From Prorocentrum cordatum (Eukaryota > Sar > Dinophyceae > Prorocentrales > Prorocentraceae): a stretch of 64,000 bases of DNA. The DNA lies in contig CAUYUJ010019937.1 of NCBI GenBank assembly GCA_963575745.1, forward strand, positions 262,062 through 326,061, written 5' to 3'. The notes beneath the pieces are model-generated. The model was not told the origin of the DNA. It did no database searches and worked only from the letters and a program-made list of their open reading frames with translations. Numbering within the stretch: the stretch's first letter is position 1; each line of letters begins with the position of its first letter. This document shows, piece after piece, positions 50,854 through 61,733 of this stretch. A program made the position numbers and the translations under genes.

Positions 50854-51464
50854 ATGGCCCGTGGCGAGATATCGGAGATGGGCTCTTTTTTTTTGTTGTG
50901 TTGATTTCTGGACAGGGACACCGTTCGGCGCGCAGGGTGCCTCCCGCCTCGAATCGGGGGGGGAGGGGGTACCAGCTTTCCCTGGCAGACATGCGCCGGC
51001 AGCAGCGCTCGTTAGCCTGTAGTTGTCATCCAAGCGTTGCTTTGGGATGCAAATTCGGGCATGTCGAATTCAGATCTTTTTTTGGTTTCTCAAATCGATC
51101 CAATCGGGCTTTGTCCCGCTCAATCCCGTCCGATCCGGGCTGATCCCGTTTAGTTCCGGCTCAATCCAGCTCCGGGCGACGAAGACAACCCAGCAGCAGC
51201 AGCAGCGCCTCTGTACGCAAATATTCGTTTCGCGTGTGATCTGGTTTGTTGTTGTCGCTGCGCACCGTCGGCCACCGCGCGCGGCCCTGGCACTCATGTG
51301 CCCGCTCGGGGCGCTCGCAGTTGATTGTTTTGTCAAGAACCCCTGACCCGAATAACAAAAACAAAGCGTTGTTTCAGTTGGGTTCCCGTTATTGCACGAA
51401 TGATAATATAAATCTTGGCGTTTTGCATTGATCCATGGACGGCTTGGCAGATTAATGCCATGGA

Positions 51465-51670
51465 TATTGAGACCGATTGTGAGATCGATTGTGGGATTGT
51501 AATGGGGGCGATAATAAGGTTGATCATGAAACTTATCGTGGGGCCCCAATCGGTCGTGAGATCGTTCATGCGATCTATCGTGACATCGACTGTGAGATCG
51601 ATGGTGTTATCGATCGTGCGATCTGCAAAAAAAGGGGATTCAGATCGATTATGGGACCGATCGATACGAA
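51465..51670. repeat. GATCGATTGTGGGAT minisatellite
   Basis: Irregular GATCGATCGTGAGATCG-type units. The matching field in the second segmental copy is at 61125-61260. Confidence 0.7.
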
Positions 51671-51954
51671 TCGACCATGACACCGGGAACCTGGGAACCC
51701 CGCCGCCCACCAAAATCGGCCCCGAACAATCAATTGAGAAACGGGTGGCCTGGAACCGAAAACCTGGGAACCTTGCCGCTTACCAAAAAAATCCGCCAAG
51801 TTTTCATCGTTAAATATGCCAACATCCGCGAAACATTTTTCAGTGCAGACGCTGATTGGGGAGCATCTGCGGAAATGACGCCCTATCCTAAATTTCGTTG
51901 GCCCTTTCAATTTAGTTTCTTTCGCAGAGGGTGAGGGTCTTTTTCCTTTCTAAT

Positions 51955-52145
51955 CAGATTGGGTCCGGGTGGATTGGGTCCCGCCGCATAGCCGATGTAT
52001 TGGCGATGCAACTCGATTGAGGCCCGGTTATCTCCGCGCCGACGGCGCCGATGCACTGCCGGCGTTCCCGACGCATCGCCGATCCAACGGCGATGCACCG
52101 GCGATGCTGTGTGATCGCATGGCCCACGACTGTCGGACCTGATTC
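51955..52145. mobile_element. Family D element, copy 5
   Basis: TTGGGTCCCGCCGCATAGCC at the left; CCGACGCATCGCCGATCC and GTGTGATCGCATGGCCCACG at the right. The corresponding position in the other segmental copy (61255-61405) holds a similar element, so it was present before the duplication. Confidence 0.55.
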
Positions 52146-52594
52146 TTGGGAAGTTCTACACCGGCCGTGTCAGGCACATTGCCCTGCAATTTTATAATGT
52201 TACCGTGTCGTTTGTAGGGAATGTGTGGGTTCTTCGGTTGTGGCGTTTGCAGGTTTTATCGGTACGGACACGGTCCGATTCATGTTTGGCATGCAGTCGC
52301 GCTCGCAGGGCCACTGTTGTGTGTGTCACGGTGCTTCTTGATTTGCGAATTGTTGTTTGCTGTTGTTTTTTTGCCGACATGGTGTTTTCAGCCGCCTTCT
52401 GATGGGATCGTGCTGATGCGCCGAGATGCGCATCTAAAGAGAGAAAGACAGAAAGCGAGAGAGAAAGAGGGAGATATCCGCGTGCCCCGGATATTGAATC
52501 ATACCCCCCCTTTCGCATTGGGAGCTTCTATCACCAGCCAATGCGGATTCGGTCGCGGGGGGAGTTTGCGAGTTAACATGTTATCTTCTTATGT

Positions 52595-54485
52595 TGAGTA
52601 GCAATGATTCTTCTGGATGTCCAAAGGATTCCCATCGATTTCCAAGGAATCCGATGGACTTCCCGAGGTTCTCTATGGGTTCCCTAAAGAATCCGATGGA
52701 TGTCGTGAGGAACCCGATGGATGTGCTTAAGGATCATATGGATTGCCTAAGGCATATTATACATTTATTTCGGGATCTTGTGCATTCCTAGACGACTCTT
52801 ATGGAATTTCAGAGGATCCCGATGGACGCCCGAAGGTTCCCAATGGATTTCTTCCGGAGATTGTCAACGGATTCCCATGGATATCATTGGAAAACCGATG
52901 GATTTCCAACATGTCCGCACCGGTGCCAGAAGGAATCCTATGGATGTCCAAAATCATCAGATGGATTTCCAAAAGGGTCCTATGGATTCCCAAACGAAAA
53001 TGATGGATGTCCTCTGGCATCAGGTAGATTTCCTAAGACATCAGTTTCGGATTGTTGCGGAATGTCATACGCTTCCTAAAGAAACTAATGATTTTCCAAG
53101 GATGCCAATGGATTTGAGATACAACCTTTTCGATGTCCGAAGGAACCTCATGGATTTCCCAAAGAACCCGATGCGTGTCCACAGGGATCCTGCGGGTGTC
53201 CTATGGCATCCGGAGGAATCGCTTAGGAAACCGATGGGCGTCTTCAGGATCTTTATAGATTCCCAAAGGAGCCTCATGGATTTCAAAGGAATCCCATTGA
53301 ATTCCCAATGACCCCCCATGGATTTCGTAAGGAACCCGATGGGTGTCCGAAGGACGCTCGTGGATTTCGTGGGAACCCCCATGGATTTCAGAGGGGTGTC
53401 TATGACTTCTTGAAGGAGTCCGATGCGTGTCCTCAAGATTCCTGCTGATTTCCTAAAATGGACTCCGATGGAACTCGTTCAGAATCTCATCAATTGCCGA
53501 AGGAATCAACTCAACAGGATTCCTTTTGGAATATGTAGGATTCCTTGCGAAATCCATGGGGGGCACTTCGGACATCAATGAAATGCATCGGCTTCCTCTT
53601 GAAGTCCAGAGGGTTCCTTAGGACATCCGTATGATTGTTTCGAACTTCCATAAGATTTGAACGTCCATAGGACTCCTTTGGACATGCAGGCGGTTCCGAC
53701 GGAAATCCATTAGACTGTTTAGGACATCCATCAATACCTTTAAGAAATCCATTGGATTCCTTGGACGACCCATGGGTTTCGATTGGAAATCCTTCGGGCC
53801 CTTTGCACGAAATCCGTAGGATTCCTTCGGACATCTACAGGCACGCATTGGGAACCCATCGGGTGCCATAGGACATCCATCAGATTCCTTAGGAACTCCA
53901 TTAGATTCCTTCGGGCATCTTTGGGGATCCGCACGACATCTGGAGAATCCCTTGGGAATCCCATCGGCTTCCTCAGGAACCATCGGCTTCCTCAGGACAC
54001 CCATCGGATGCCTCAGGACACACATAGGGCTCCGGAGAAAATCCGTAGGACATCCTTCGAAAATCCATCGGACTCTTTAGACGATGCATTGGCTTCGATT
54101 GGAAATCCATCGGGATCCTTACGAAATCAATCGGATGCCTTCGGACATCTATAGGAATGCGTCGAAAATCCATAGGGTGCCTTGGGGCACCGATCGGATT
54201 CCTTAAGACATCCATCGGTTTCCTTCGGGCATCTATACGGATCCGTACAACATCTCGAGGATGCCTTAAGAAAGCCATCGGCTTCCTCCACAAGCCCATC
54301 GGATGCCTTAGGACATCCAAAGGGTAGTGTTCCTGCGGAAATCCATAGTTCCCGTTTTGAATTGCATGGCGTTCTTTTGGGAAGCCATCTTGTTCTGCAG
54401 GAAATCCCAGATTTTGCTTTATATAAACTGCATCGCGTTCCTTTGGGAAGCCATCCTGTTCCGCAACAAATCACAGTTCCTTCTA
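52595..54485. repeat. 21-bp GGATTTCC/GGAATCC field, left part
   Basis: Degenerate units like GGATTTCCAAAGGAATCCGAT. Orientation is forward to about 53505, then reversed (GGAAATCCATCGGATTCCTT). The unit is nearly palindromic. ORFs with repeated Met-Asp-Phe-Leu-Arg-Asn-Pro are caused by the 21-bp period. Confidence 0.85.
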
Positions 54486-54649
54486 AATCTAAACATTCTC
54501 CCGGCAAAGCAACCTAACAGCGATGTGTAGGAGCATATCTGGAAGCATTCCCTTTACGATTCAGATGAGAATCCAGTTGTAGAATTCTGTTGTTCTCGAA
54601 GTCGTAGTCGCATTGGCGATGACAGTCGCAGTGGCAACGGCAGTCGCAG

Positions 54650-56315
54650 CCACAGCCTCAGCCTCAGCCTGCCTCAGCCTCAGCCTCAGCCTGCCTCAGC
54701 CTCAGCCTGCCTCAACCTCAGCCTCAGCCTGCTTCAGCCTGAGCATCAGTCTGCCTTCAGCCTCGGCCTCAGCCTCGGCCTGCCTCAGCCTCACCCTGCA
54801 TGAGCCTCAGCCTCAGCCTCAGCCTGCCTCAGCATCGGCCTGCCTCAGCCTCAGCCTCAGCCTGCGTCTGCCTCAGCCTCAGCCTGCTTCAGCCTCAGCC
54901 TCAGTCTGCCGTCGGCCTCGGCCTCGGCCTCAGCCTCAGCCTGCCTCAGCCTCAGCCTGCATCAGCCTCAGCCTCAGCCTCAGCCTGCCTCAGCATCGGC
55001 CTGCCTGAGCATCAGCCTCACCCTCAGCCTGCCTCAGCCTCAGCCTCAGCCTGCTTCAGCCTCAGCCTCAGTCTGCCTGCAGCCTCGGCCTCGGCCTCAG
55101 CCTCAGCCTGCCTTCAGCCTCAGCCTGCCTCAGCCTCAGCCTCAGCCTCAGCCTCAGCCTGCCTCAGCCTCAGCATGCCTCAGCCTCAGCCTCAGCCTGC
55201 CTCAGCCTCACCCTCAGCCTCAGCCTCAGCCTCAGTCTGCCGTCGGCCTCGGCCTCGGCCTCAGCCTCAGCCTGCCTCAGCCTCAGCCTCAGCCTGCCTC
55301 CTCAGCCCTCAGCCTCAGCCTCAGCCTCAGCCTCAGCCTGCTTCAGCCTCAGCCTCAGTCTGCCTTCAGCCTCGGCCTCAGCCTCAGCCTGCCTCAGCCT
55401 CAGCCTGCATCAGCCTCAGCCTCAGCCTCAGCCTCAGCCTCAGCATCAGCCTGCCTCAGCCTCAGCCTCAGCCTGCCTCAGCCTCAGCCTCAGCCTGCTT
55501 CAGCCTCAGCCTCAGTCTGCCTTCAGCCTCGGCCTCGGCCTCAGGCTGCCTCAGCCTCAGCCTGCTCAGCCAGCCTCAGCCTCAGCCTGCCTCAGCCTCA
55601 GCCTGCCTCAGCCAGCCTGCCTCAGCCTCAGCCTCAGCCTGCCTCAGCCTCAGCCTGCCTCAGCCTCAGCCTCCTCAGCCTCAGCCTGCTTCAGCCTCAG
55701 CCTCAGTCTGCCTTCAGCCTCGGCCTCAGCCTCAGCCTGCCTCAGCCTCAGCCTGCAGCCTCAGCCTCAGCCTCAGCCTGCCTCAGCCTCAGCCTCAGCC
55801 TCAGCCTCAGCCTGCCTCAGCCTCAGCCTCAGCCTGCCTCAGCCTCAGCCTCAGCCTGCTTCAGCCTCAGCCTCAGTCTGCCAGCCTCAGCCTCAGCCTC
55901 AGCCTGCCTCAGCCTCAGCCTCAGCCTCAGCCTCAGCCTCAGCCTGCCTTCAGCCTCAGCCTCAGCCTCAGCCTCAGCCTGCCTGCCTCAGCCTCAGCCT
56001 CAGCCTGCCTCAGCCTCAGCCTCAGCCTGCCTCAGCCTCAGCCTGCCTCAGCCTCAGCCTCAGCCTGCTTCAGCCTCAGCCTCAGTCTGCCTTCAGCCTC
56101 GGCCTCAGCCTCAGCCTGCCTCAGCCTCAGCCTGCATCAGCCTCAGCCTCAGCCTCAGCCTGCCTCAGCATCAGCCTGCCTCAGCCTCAGCCTCAGCCTG
56201 CCTCAGCCTCAGCCTCAGCCTGCTTCAGCCTCAGCCTCAGTCTGCCTTCAGCCTCGGCCTCAGCCTCAGCCTGCCTCAGCCTCAGCCTGCCTCAGCCTCA
56301 GCATCAGCCTGCCTC
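54650..56315. repeat. (AGCCTC)n satellite with higher-order structure
   Basis: Hexamers broken by CTGC. The marker CAGTCTGCC recurs at about 54745, 54903, 55069, 55232, 55357, 55513, 55704, 55874, 56083 and 56238, giving higher-order units of roughly 125-210 bp. The 666-codon ORF across it is an artefact. Confidence 0.95.
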
Positions 56316-56325
56316 AGCGTTCAAA

Positions 56326-56690
56326 ATGTGGCCCGGGAATGGAGTTCTGGGAACTCGAAGAACACGAAGTGGTCTACAGTTGGCTCCAGGCATTCAAAAT
56401 CATGCCCAGGAGTGGAGTTCTGGGAACTCGAAGAACACGAAGTGGCCTACAGTTGTCTCCGGGCATTCAAAATCATGCCCAGGAATGGAGTTCTGGGAAC
56501 TCGAAGAACACGAAGTGGCCTACAGTTGGCTCCGGGCATTCAAAATCATGCCCAGGAATGGAGTTCTGGGAACTCGAAGAACACGAAGTGGCCTACAGTT
56601 GGCTCCGGGCATTCAAAATCATGCCCAGGAATGGAGTTCTGGGAACTCGAAGACCACGAAGTGCGTTACTGTTGGCTAAACAAGGAGTCC
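56326..56690. repeat. 73-bp tandem array in family B copy 2
   Basis: The complement of the 26231-26540 unit, about five copies (GGAATGGAGTTCTGGGAACTC). Confidence 0.95.
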
Positions 56691-56804
56691 CCGGATTCCC
56701 GCGGCACCCGTCCGGATCCCGCCCAGACCCTCCTGGGGAGTCAAGATGCTGTCTTTTGACCCCACTAGAAACCTATCAGTCTTCGCTGTTAGGTAAATAG
56801 GTAT

Positions 56805-56947
56805 CTTTAGTAAATCCATCGGCTTCTTTACGAAATCCATAGGCTACTTGATGGCACGTAAAGAAATCCATTGGAAACCCATGGGTTTCTGAACACAAGA
56901 AATCCGTTTGATCCCTTCGGGAAGCCATCGGTTTATATACATGTACA

Positions 56948-56979
<32 letters not shown>

Positions 56980-58085
56980 CTTGTATATATATATGTATAT
57001 ATACCTGGCAGAGAAACCACACAACAAACATTTGTTGGGGGATTCTTCAGAAACGCGCATGATTCTTTGGGGAATGCATCGGCCCTAAGGGACTAAGGAG
57101 TCCGATGGATTCCTGAGGGGGTCGATGTGCATTTCCTGGAGAATCCTGCTGGATTTCCTCAAGGTTCCTATAGGTTCCCGAAGGAATTTGATGTATCGCC
57201 GAAGGATCCCCATCGATTTCATTGAGATTCCTATGGATCTCCGAATGGACCCGATGAATTTTTAAGGAACCCGATGGGTTCCCAAAGGATTCCTTCATAT
57301 GTCCAGAAGAATCCAGTGGATTTCCAAAAGGGACCCTATGGATTGCCAAAGGAATCCCATGCGGAACCCATAGATGTTCTTATCATTATGTCCGAAGGAC
57401 TCTTATGAACTCGTGAAGCACCTTAGGAATTGCATGCGGCATCCTATGGATGTCTTAAGGAACCCCATGGATTTGCAAAGGGATTCGATGGCATGTCTAA
57501 GGAACCCCAGGTGTTTCCTTAAGAATCCCGTGTGTGTCCCCAGGAATTCAATGGGTTTCCCAAACGGAGTTTGATTGATTTCGTTCAGAATTCGACAGAT
57601 GTCAAAACGTTTGTTATGGATGTCCGAAGGATTCTTATGGATTGCCTAAGGAACCGCGTGGATTTCCTAAGGAGCCCGATGTATTGCCCAAAGTATGTTT
57701 TGTATATGTTGCCGGAGGAATATCATGGATGCCGCAAGTAATCTTGTGGATCTCCAGAAACATAATTAAGGATAGCCGAACTAACCCGAAGGATGTCCTG
57801 AATAATCTGATGGATGTCGGAAGGTATTCATTTGAATTCTTGTAGGGATGTTATGCATGTTTTGAGGAAGCCTGAGGATTTTCCCCGGAATCCCACGGGT
57901 GGAGTTTTATAGATTTCCGAAGAGGACCTATGGATGTGTTAAGGAACCCTGAATATGGCCGAAGAATTTCCATTGATTGCCGAAGGAATCCTGCGGATTT
58001 CCAGAGGAAAACGATGGAATGCCTGAGAGATCCTATGCGGTGTCCTAAGGTATACACTGGCTTTCCAGAGGAACCCAATGGATTT
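56805..58085. repeat. 21-bp field, middle part, with (TA)n at an orientation switch
   Basis: Reverse-oriented units to about 56930, then a (TA)n stretch (56938-57000), then forward units from about 57065. At 57470-57555 five successive units are exactly 21 bp. Confidence 0.85.
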
Positions 58086-58093
58086 CCGAAGGG

Positions 58094-58236
58094 ATCCTCT
58101 TCCTCCTCCTCCTCTTTGCTCTCCAGCCCCGATCTGCTTTATCCCGTATTCCCCCACCCCCCCGCAAACGAACCGCCATGAAATCTTACGTGGGGGTTCC
58201 CCTCCTCTTCCTCCTCCTCCTCCTCCTCCTCGTCCG
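58094..58236. other. C-rich insertion in the 21-bp field
   Basis: Two CTC runs flank a C-rich centre with CCCCCACCCCCCCGC. The 21-bp units continue on both sides, so this looks inserted. Confidence 0.6.
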
Positions 58237-59009
58237 GTGGACGTCCAAAGGAATCCTACGGAGTTCCGGATGAATCCGATGGAATTCCTCAGGGATCTTA
58301 CGGGACACCAAAGGATCCCAAACGATTTTTTCAGGAGCCCCATGCATGTTCGAACGGATCCCATGGATGCCCTAATGAATCCGATGAGCTTCCTAAGGGG
58401 CCCGGTGCGTCTCCCGAGGAACCCAATGGATTTCCAAAGGAATCCGATAGGGTTCGTACGGCACCATATGGATTTGCCAAGGAAGCCGATGGACCTCATG
58501 ACGAATCCGATGGAAGTGTTAAGATATCACAGGACCGTCCTACAGAATCCCAGACATGTTCTAAAGATTCCTATAGATGTCCTTCCGCATCCGATGGATG
58601 TCCTACATATTCCTATTGATGTCCTAAGGTCTCCGAATGATTTCTCAAGGATTCCCTAACTTTTCCTCAAGAGCCCGAGTGATTTCGTTAGGATTCCTAT
58701 GGGTTTCCAAAGGCACCCAAAGGCTGTCCCAAGGACTGTGATGGACGTCCAATGGAAGCGCGTGCATTTGTTTAAAGGTACATCTGGATGCCCTAACGCA
58801 TCTCATGGATTGAGTAAGGATCCCCATGACTATCGTAAGGAAGCTAAGGATTCCCATGGATTTCCGATGGAAGCCGGAGGATGTCCTAAGGCACCCTATG
58901 GATTTCTGAGGGAATCTTGTAGAACTCAAGCGTGTCGCTGGGACGGCGTATTGCCAAGCGTGTCGTTGGGGCGGCGCATTCTTAAGGAATCATGTGGAAG
59001 ACTAAAGGT

Positions 59010-59054
59010 GTTTTGTGGATGTCCAGAGGAAATTCCTCTGGACATCCACAAAAC
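59010..59054. repeat. Perfect 45-bp palindrome
   Basis: Arms 59010-59031 and 59033-59054 are exactly complementary, with one base between them. Each arm reads GTTTTGTGGATGTCCAGAGG plus two bases. The arm is itself a 21-bp-field unit, so it looks like a unit copied in inverted form. Confidence 0.97.
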
Positions 59055-59056
59055 GG

Positions 59057-59149
59057 GCGCAATGAAATCAATCGAAATTATTGGGAATCTACGGGATTCC
59101 TCTGAGGAATCCCGTAGATTCCCAATAATTTCGATTGATTTCATTGCGC
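59057..59149. repeat. Perfect 93-bp palindrome
   Basis: Arms 59057-59102 and 59104-59149 (46 bp each) are exactly complementary around one T. They start GCGCAATGAAATCAATCG and reach ACGGGATTCCTC at the centre. Only two bases separate it from the 45-bp palindrome. Together they could extrude adjacent cruciforms. Confidence 0.98.
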
Positions 59150-59319
59150 ATCTTGTGCGGTTTCGAAGGGATCCTATGGATATCCGAAGGGATTCTACGG
59201 ATGTCCTCAGGATTCCTATCGCTATCCGAAGGAATTGTATTGATCTCCCACGGCGTTGAATGAATGCCCGAAGGATGCCTGTCGATGTCCAAGGATACCT
59301 ATTGATCCTCACACAGCTC

Positions 59320-59466
59320 GCGGCCATATATGATCCAGGGTCGAGGGCCCACGGGCCCCCCCCCCCCAAATGGGATGGTCCCAGGATTCCTCGGGCCCCC
59401 AGATGGTATGGTCCCAGAGACGATGACGACGACGACGACGACGGACGACGACGACGACGACGACGA

Positions 59467-59558
<92 letters not shown>

Positions 59559-59570
59559 GCGACGATCGAC

Positions 59571-59623
<53 letters not shown>

Positions 59624-59972
59624 TGACGACGACGACGATGACGACGACGACGACGACGACGAGGACGACGAGGACGAGGACGACGAGGACGACGAGGACG
59701 ACGACGACGACGACGACGACCTCTGAACCACCACAGCACCACACCACATCCACAGGGGGGGGGAGGGGGGCACCGCAGTGCAACACCACGCCACGCCCAC
59801 CTCTGAACCACCACAGCACCACACCACATCCACAGGGGGGGGGGGAACCGCAGCGCAGCACCACGCCACGCCCACAGGGGGGGGCGGGGGGGACCATCGC
59901 GCGGGGGGGGGCCCAATGGCATCAGCATTGGGGGGGGGCCAAACCCTGGACCATATATGTACCTCCACGGGA
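59320..59972. mobile_element. (GAC)n tract framed by CATATATG.TCCAGGG inverted repeats
   Basis: GCCATATATGATCCAGGG at 59323 and CCCTGGACCATATATG at 59944 are inverted relative to each other. Between them lie a GGTCCCAG direct repeat, a (GAC)n/(GGCGAC)n tract (59415-59720) and two 80-bp CTGAACCACCACAGCACC units with G runs. This may be an element or chance framing. Confidence 0.5.
59415..59720. repeat. (GAC)n / (GGCGAC)n microsatellite
   Basis: About 300 bp of GAC triplets with a GGCGAC hexamer core. Poly-Arg, poly-Asp, poly-Thr, poly-Ser and poly-Val ORFs are artefacts. Confidence 0.95.
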
Positions 59973-60078
59973 CCTCATCCCCCCGCACCCCCCCTTTTTC
60001 CCGAGTTGTTTGAGGTCTACCAAGGTTTATCCTAACAAGGCGTACCGAGCACTCACCGAGCTCACCGAGCAGCCAGCA

Positions 60079-60456
60079 ATGGCATCCAAATCTATCGAGC
60101 AGCAGACGCTGGATAGCATGCAGGTCTTTGCCAAGCAGAACGAGCAGATCACTGCCCAGAACAAGCAACTGATCGAAAAATTCGGATTCATTGCCGACAA
60201 GGCGATCGTCCCGATATGTGACAGTGCCAATCCAACGCCCAAGGCACCGACGCCGCGCATTGACAACGAGGTTGCGTGCATTTGCCGCTATCTTGACATG
60301 CGTCATGCAGCTGAGTCGGACGTGCGCGGCGGCGCCCGTTCTCACGTCAGCTGTGCGTCTTTTCTCCGGCCACGCAATTCTGTGACCTACGATTGCGTTT
60401 CTTGCTTTAAGCGCTTCTTTGTTGCGCGCCTCCCCTCCCTCAAGTGTGCGAAGTGA
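60079..60456 (+). CDS. Hypothetical small protein or exon with a Gln-rich helix
   Basis: The best plus-strand coding candidate. From ATG at 60079 the frame gives 125 aa: MASKSIEQQTLDSMQVFAKQ, then NEQITAQNKQLIEKFGFIAD (amphipathic, possible coiled coil, residues about 5-45), a Pro/Thr linker, and a C-terminal part with CICRYLDMRHAAESDV and YDCVSCFKRFF before TGA. Codon use in the first half is ordinary, with G/C-ending Lys, Gln and Glu codons. The frame is open further upstream (KAYRALTELTEQPA) after a pyrimidine-rich stretch ending CCCGAG at 60006, which could be an intron end. From about 60280 it lies in a duplicated segment. No family is recognised. Confidence 0.3.
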   Translation: MASKSIEQQTLDSMQVFAKQNEQITAQNKQLIEKFGFIADKAIVPICDSANPTPKAPTPRIDNEVACICRYLDMRHAAESDVRGGARSHVSCASFLRPRNSVTYDCVSCFKRFFVARLPSLKCAK

Positions 60457-61670
60457 TGTGGCCCGTGGTGACATATCGGAGAGGGGCGCGCGCCCTTACT
60501 TTTCGGACAGTAGCGCCGCTCGTCGCGCAGGGTGCTTCCGCGACGTGTCGGGGCGGGGAAGTGAGTGGGACTGAAATTGACGTTGTCTGGCAGGCCTGCG
60601 CTGGCAGCGACGCCAGTTAGCCCGTGGGTGTCATCCACAGTTTGCTTCCGGATGCAAATCGCGGGAGGTAAAGTCTTGACTTTGCGTTGGTTTCCAATCT
60701 GGCCAAATCAGGTTTAGTCCCGCTCGGTCCCGACTGATATTGGGTAGTTCCGCTTAGTGTCGGCTTACTCGGGCGCCGCAGCCCCCCACTGGAGCTTGCG
60801 TGTCCCTTGGTCTTCCGACGAACGCAGCCCAACGCTTGCCTCTTGACCCCCGTCCGCGCCTCTGTGCGCACATGTTCGTTCCGCGTGTGATTTGTCATGA
60901 ATTGTCGCTGCGTGCCGTCGGTATCTGCGCGCGGCAGTGGCGCTCACGGGCCCGCCTGTGGCATTCGCAGTTGACTGTCTAGTCAAGCACCCAGACCGAC
61001 CAACAGAGGGACAACGTGGCCTCAGTTTGGCGCTTTGGTTTGATACTGCGCCGAAGATGTGCCGAAATGCCTAATTCGTGGACGGTTTGGCACTTTAACG
61101 AATTATTCAGATGGAGGCAAACTGTGATATCGATCGTGGGATATATTGTGGGGTCGATCGGAAAGTCGATTGTGGGACTGGTCGGGACAACGAAATCGAT
61201 CGTGTGATCTTTCACGGGATGGATCGCGCAATTGATTTTGCAATCGTTTGTGCTATCGGCAATGCAGCTCGATTTGGGGCCCGCTTTTCTCCTGAATCGA
61301 CGGCAGATGTCGGCGTTTCCGATGCATCGCAGATCCAACGAGGATGCACTGACGATGCTGCGTGACCCCATGGCCCCAGTCAGTCGGATTTGATTTGTGG
61401 GAAGGTTATGCACCAGCCGTGTCAGGCACATGGCTGTGTAATTGTTGGGATCTTCGGTTGTGGCGCTCGCAGGTTCTATGGGTAGGGGCACGGTCCGAAT
61501 TATGTTTGGCATACTGTGGCGCTCGCAGGCTATTGTGGTGTATGTCGTGGTGCTTCCAAGTTTGCGAATTGTTGTTTGCGGTTGCCGTTGTCCCGACATT
61601 GTGTTTTCAGCGCTTTGCCTTTTGATGGGATCGTGCGGCGGCGGTGCGATGCCCATCGCGCGCCGGCCAT
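60280..61670. repeat. Large segmental repeat, copy 2
   Basis: Collinear with 50660-52440 but shorter, mainly because 51360-51960 has extra sequence. It begins inside the candidate ORF 60079-60456. Confidence 0.8.
61255..61405. mobile_element. Family D element, degenerate copy
   Basis: GATTTGGGGCCCGCTTTTCTC, CGATGCATCGCAGATCCAACG and GCTGCGTGACCCCATGG keep the D interior but not clean termini. Confidence 0.5.
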
Positions 61671-61733
61671 GGTTTTGGTGCATTCGGGAGCGACGAAGGC
61701 TTTGGGCGGTGAAATGGATGCTGTTGGGGCTCA

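Larger units (their letters stand above)
50660..52440. repeat. Large segmental repeat, copy 1
   Basis: Collinear with 60280-61670. Shared landmarks: GAGTCGGACGT.CGCGGCG, GCCCGTTCTCACGTCAGC, GTGCGAAGT, TGCAAATTCGGG / TGCAAATCGCGG, TTCGTTTCGCGTGTGAT / TTCGTTCCGCGTGTGAT, a GATCGATTGTGGGAT field, a family D element, and GATCTTCGGTTGTGGCG-like sequence. Identity looks moderate, so the duplication is not recent. Confidence 0.8.
54490..56800. mobile_element. Satellite-carrying element (family B), copy 2, inverted and expanded
   Basis: It starts ACCTAACAGCGATGTGTAGG and ends CTTCGCTGTTAGGTAAAT. Both unique end segments match the complement of 26073-27033. It contains the (AGCCTC)n satellite (54650-56315) and the 73-bp array (56326-56690). 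It is inserted in the reversed part of the 21-bp field, which resumes at 56805. Confidence 0.85.
58240..59305. repeat. 21-bp field, right part
   Basis: Forward GGATTTCC/GGAATCC units. It includes a tandem pair GCGTGTCG.TGGG.CGGCG at 58929-58977, and the palindromes described separately. Confidence 0.8.

Noticed and set aside
52200-52420. Ser/Cys/Phe-rich short ORFs in the segmental repeat (52205-52402, 61442-61789)
   Set aside because: The frames are not conserved between the two collinear copies.
52778-53311. 177-codon ORF with repeated Met-Asp-Phe-x-x-Asn-Pro
   Set aside because: The 21-bp field has a period that is a multiple of three. Similar ORFs appear on both strands where the field is inverted.
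54800-56800. 666-codon ORF across the AGCCTC satellite
   Set aside because: It is a translation of a hexamer satellite and of a 73-bp array that is read in all frames.
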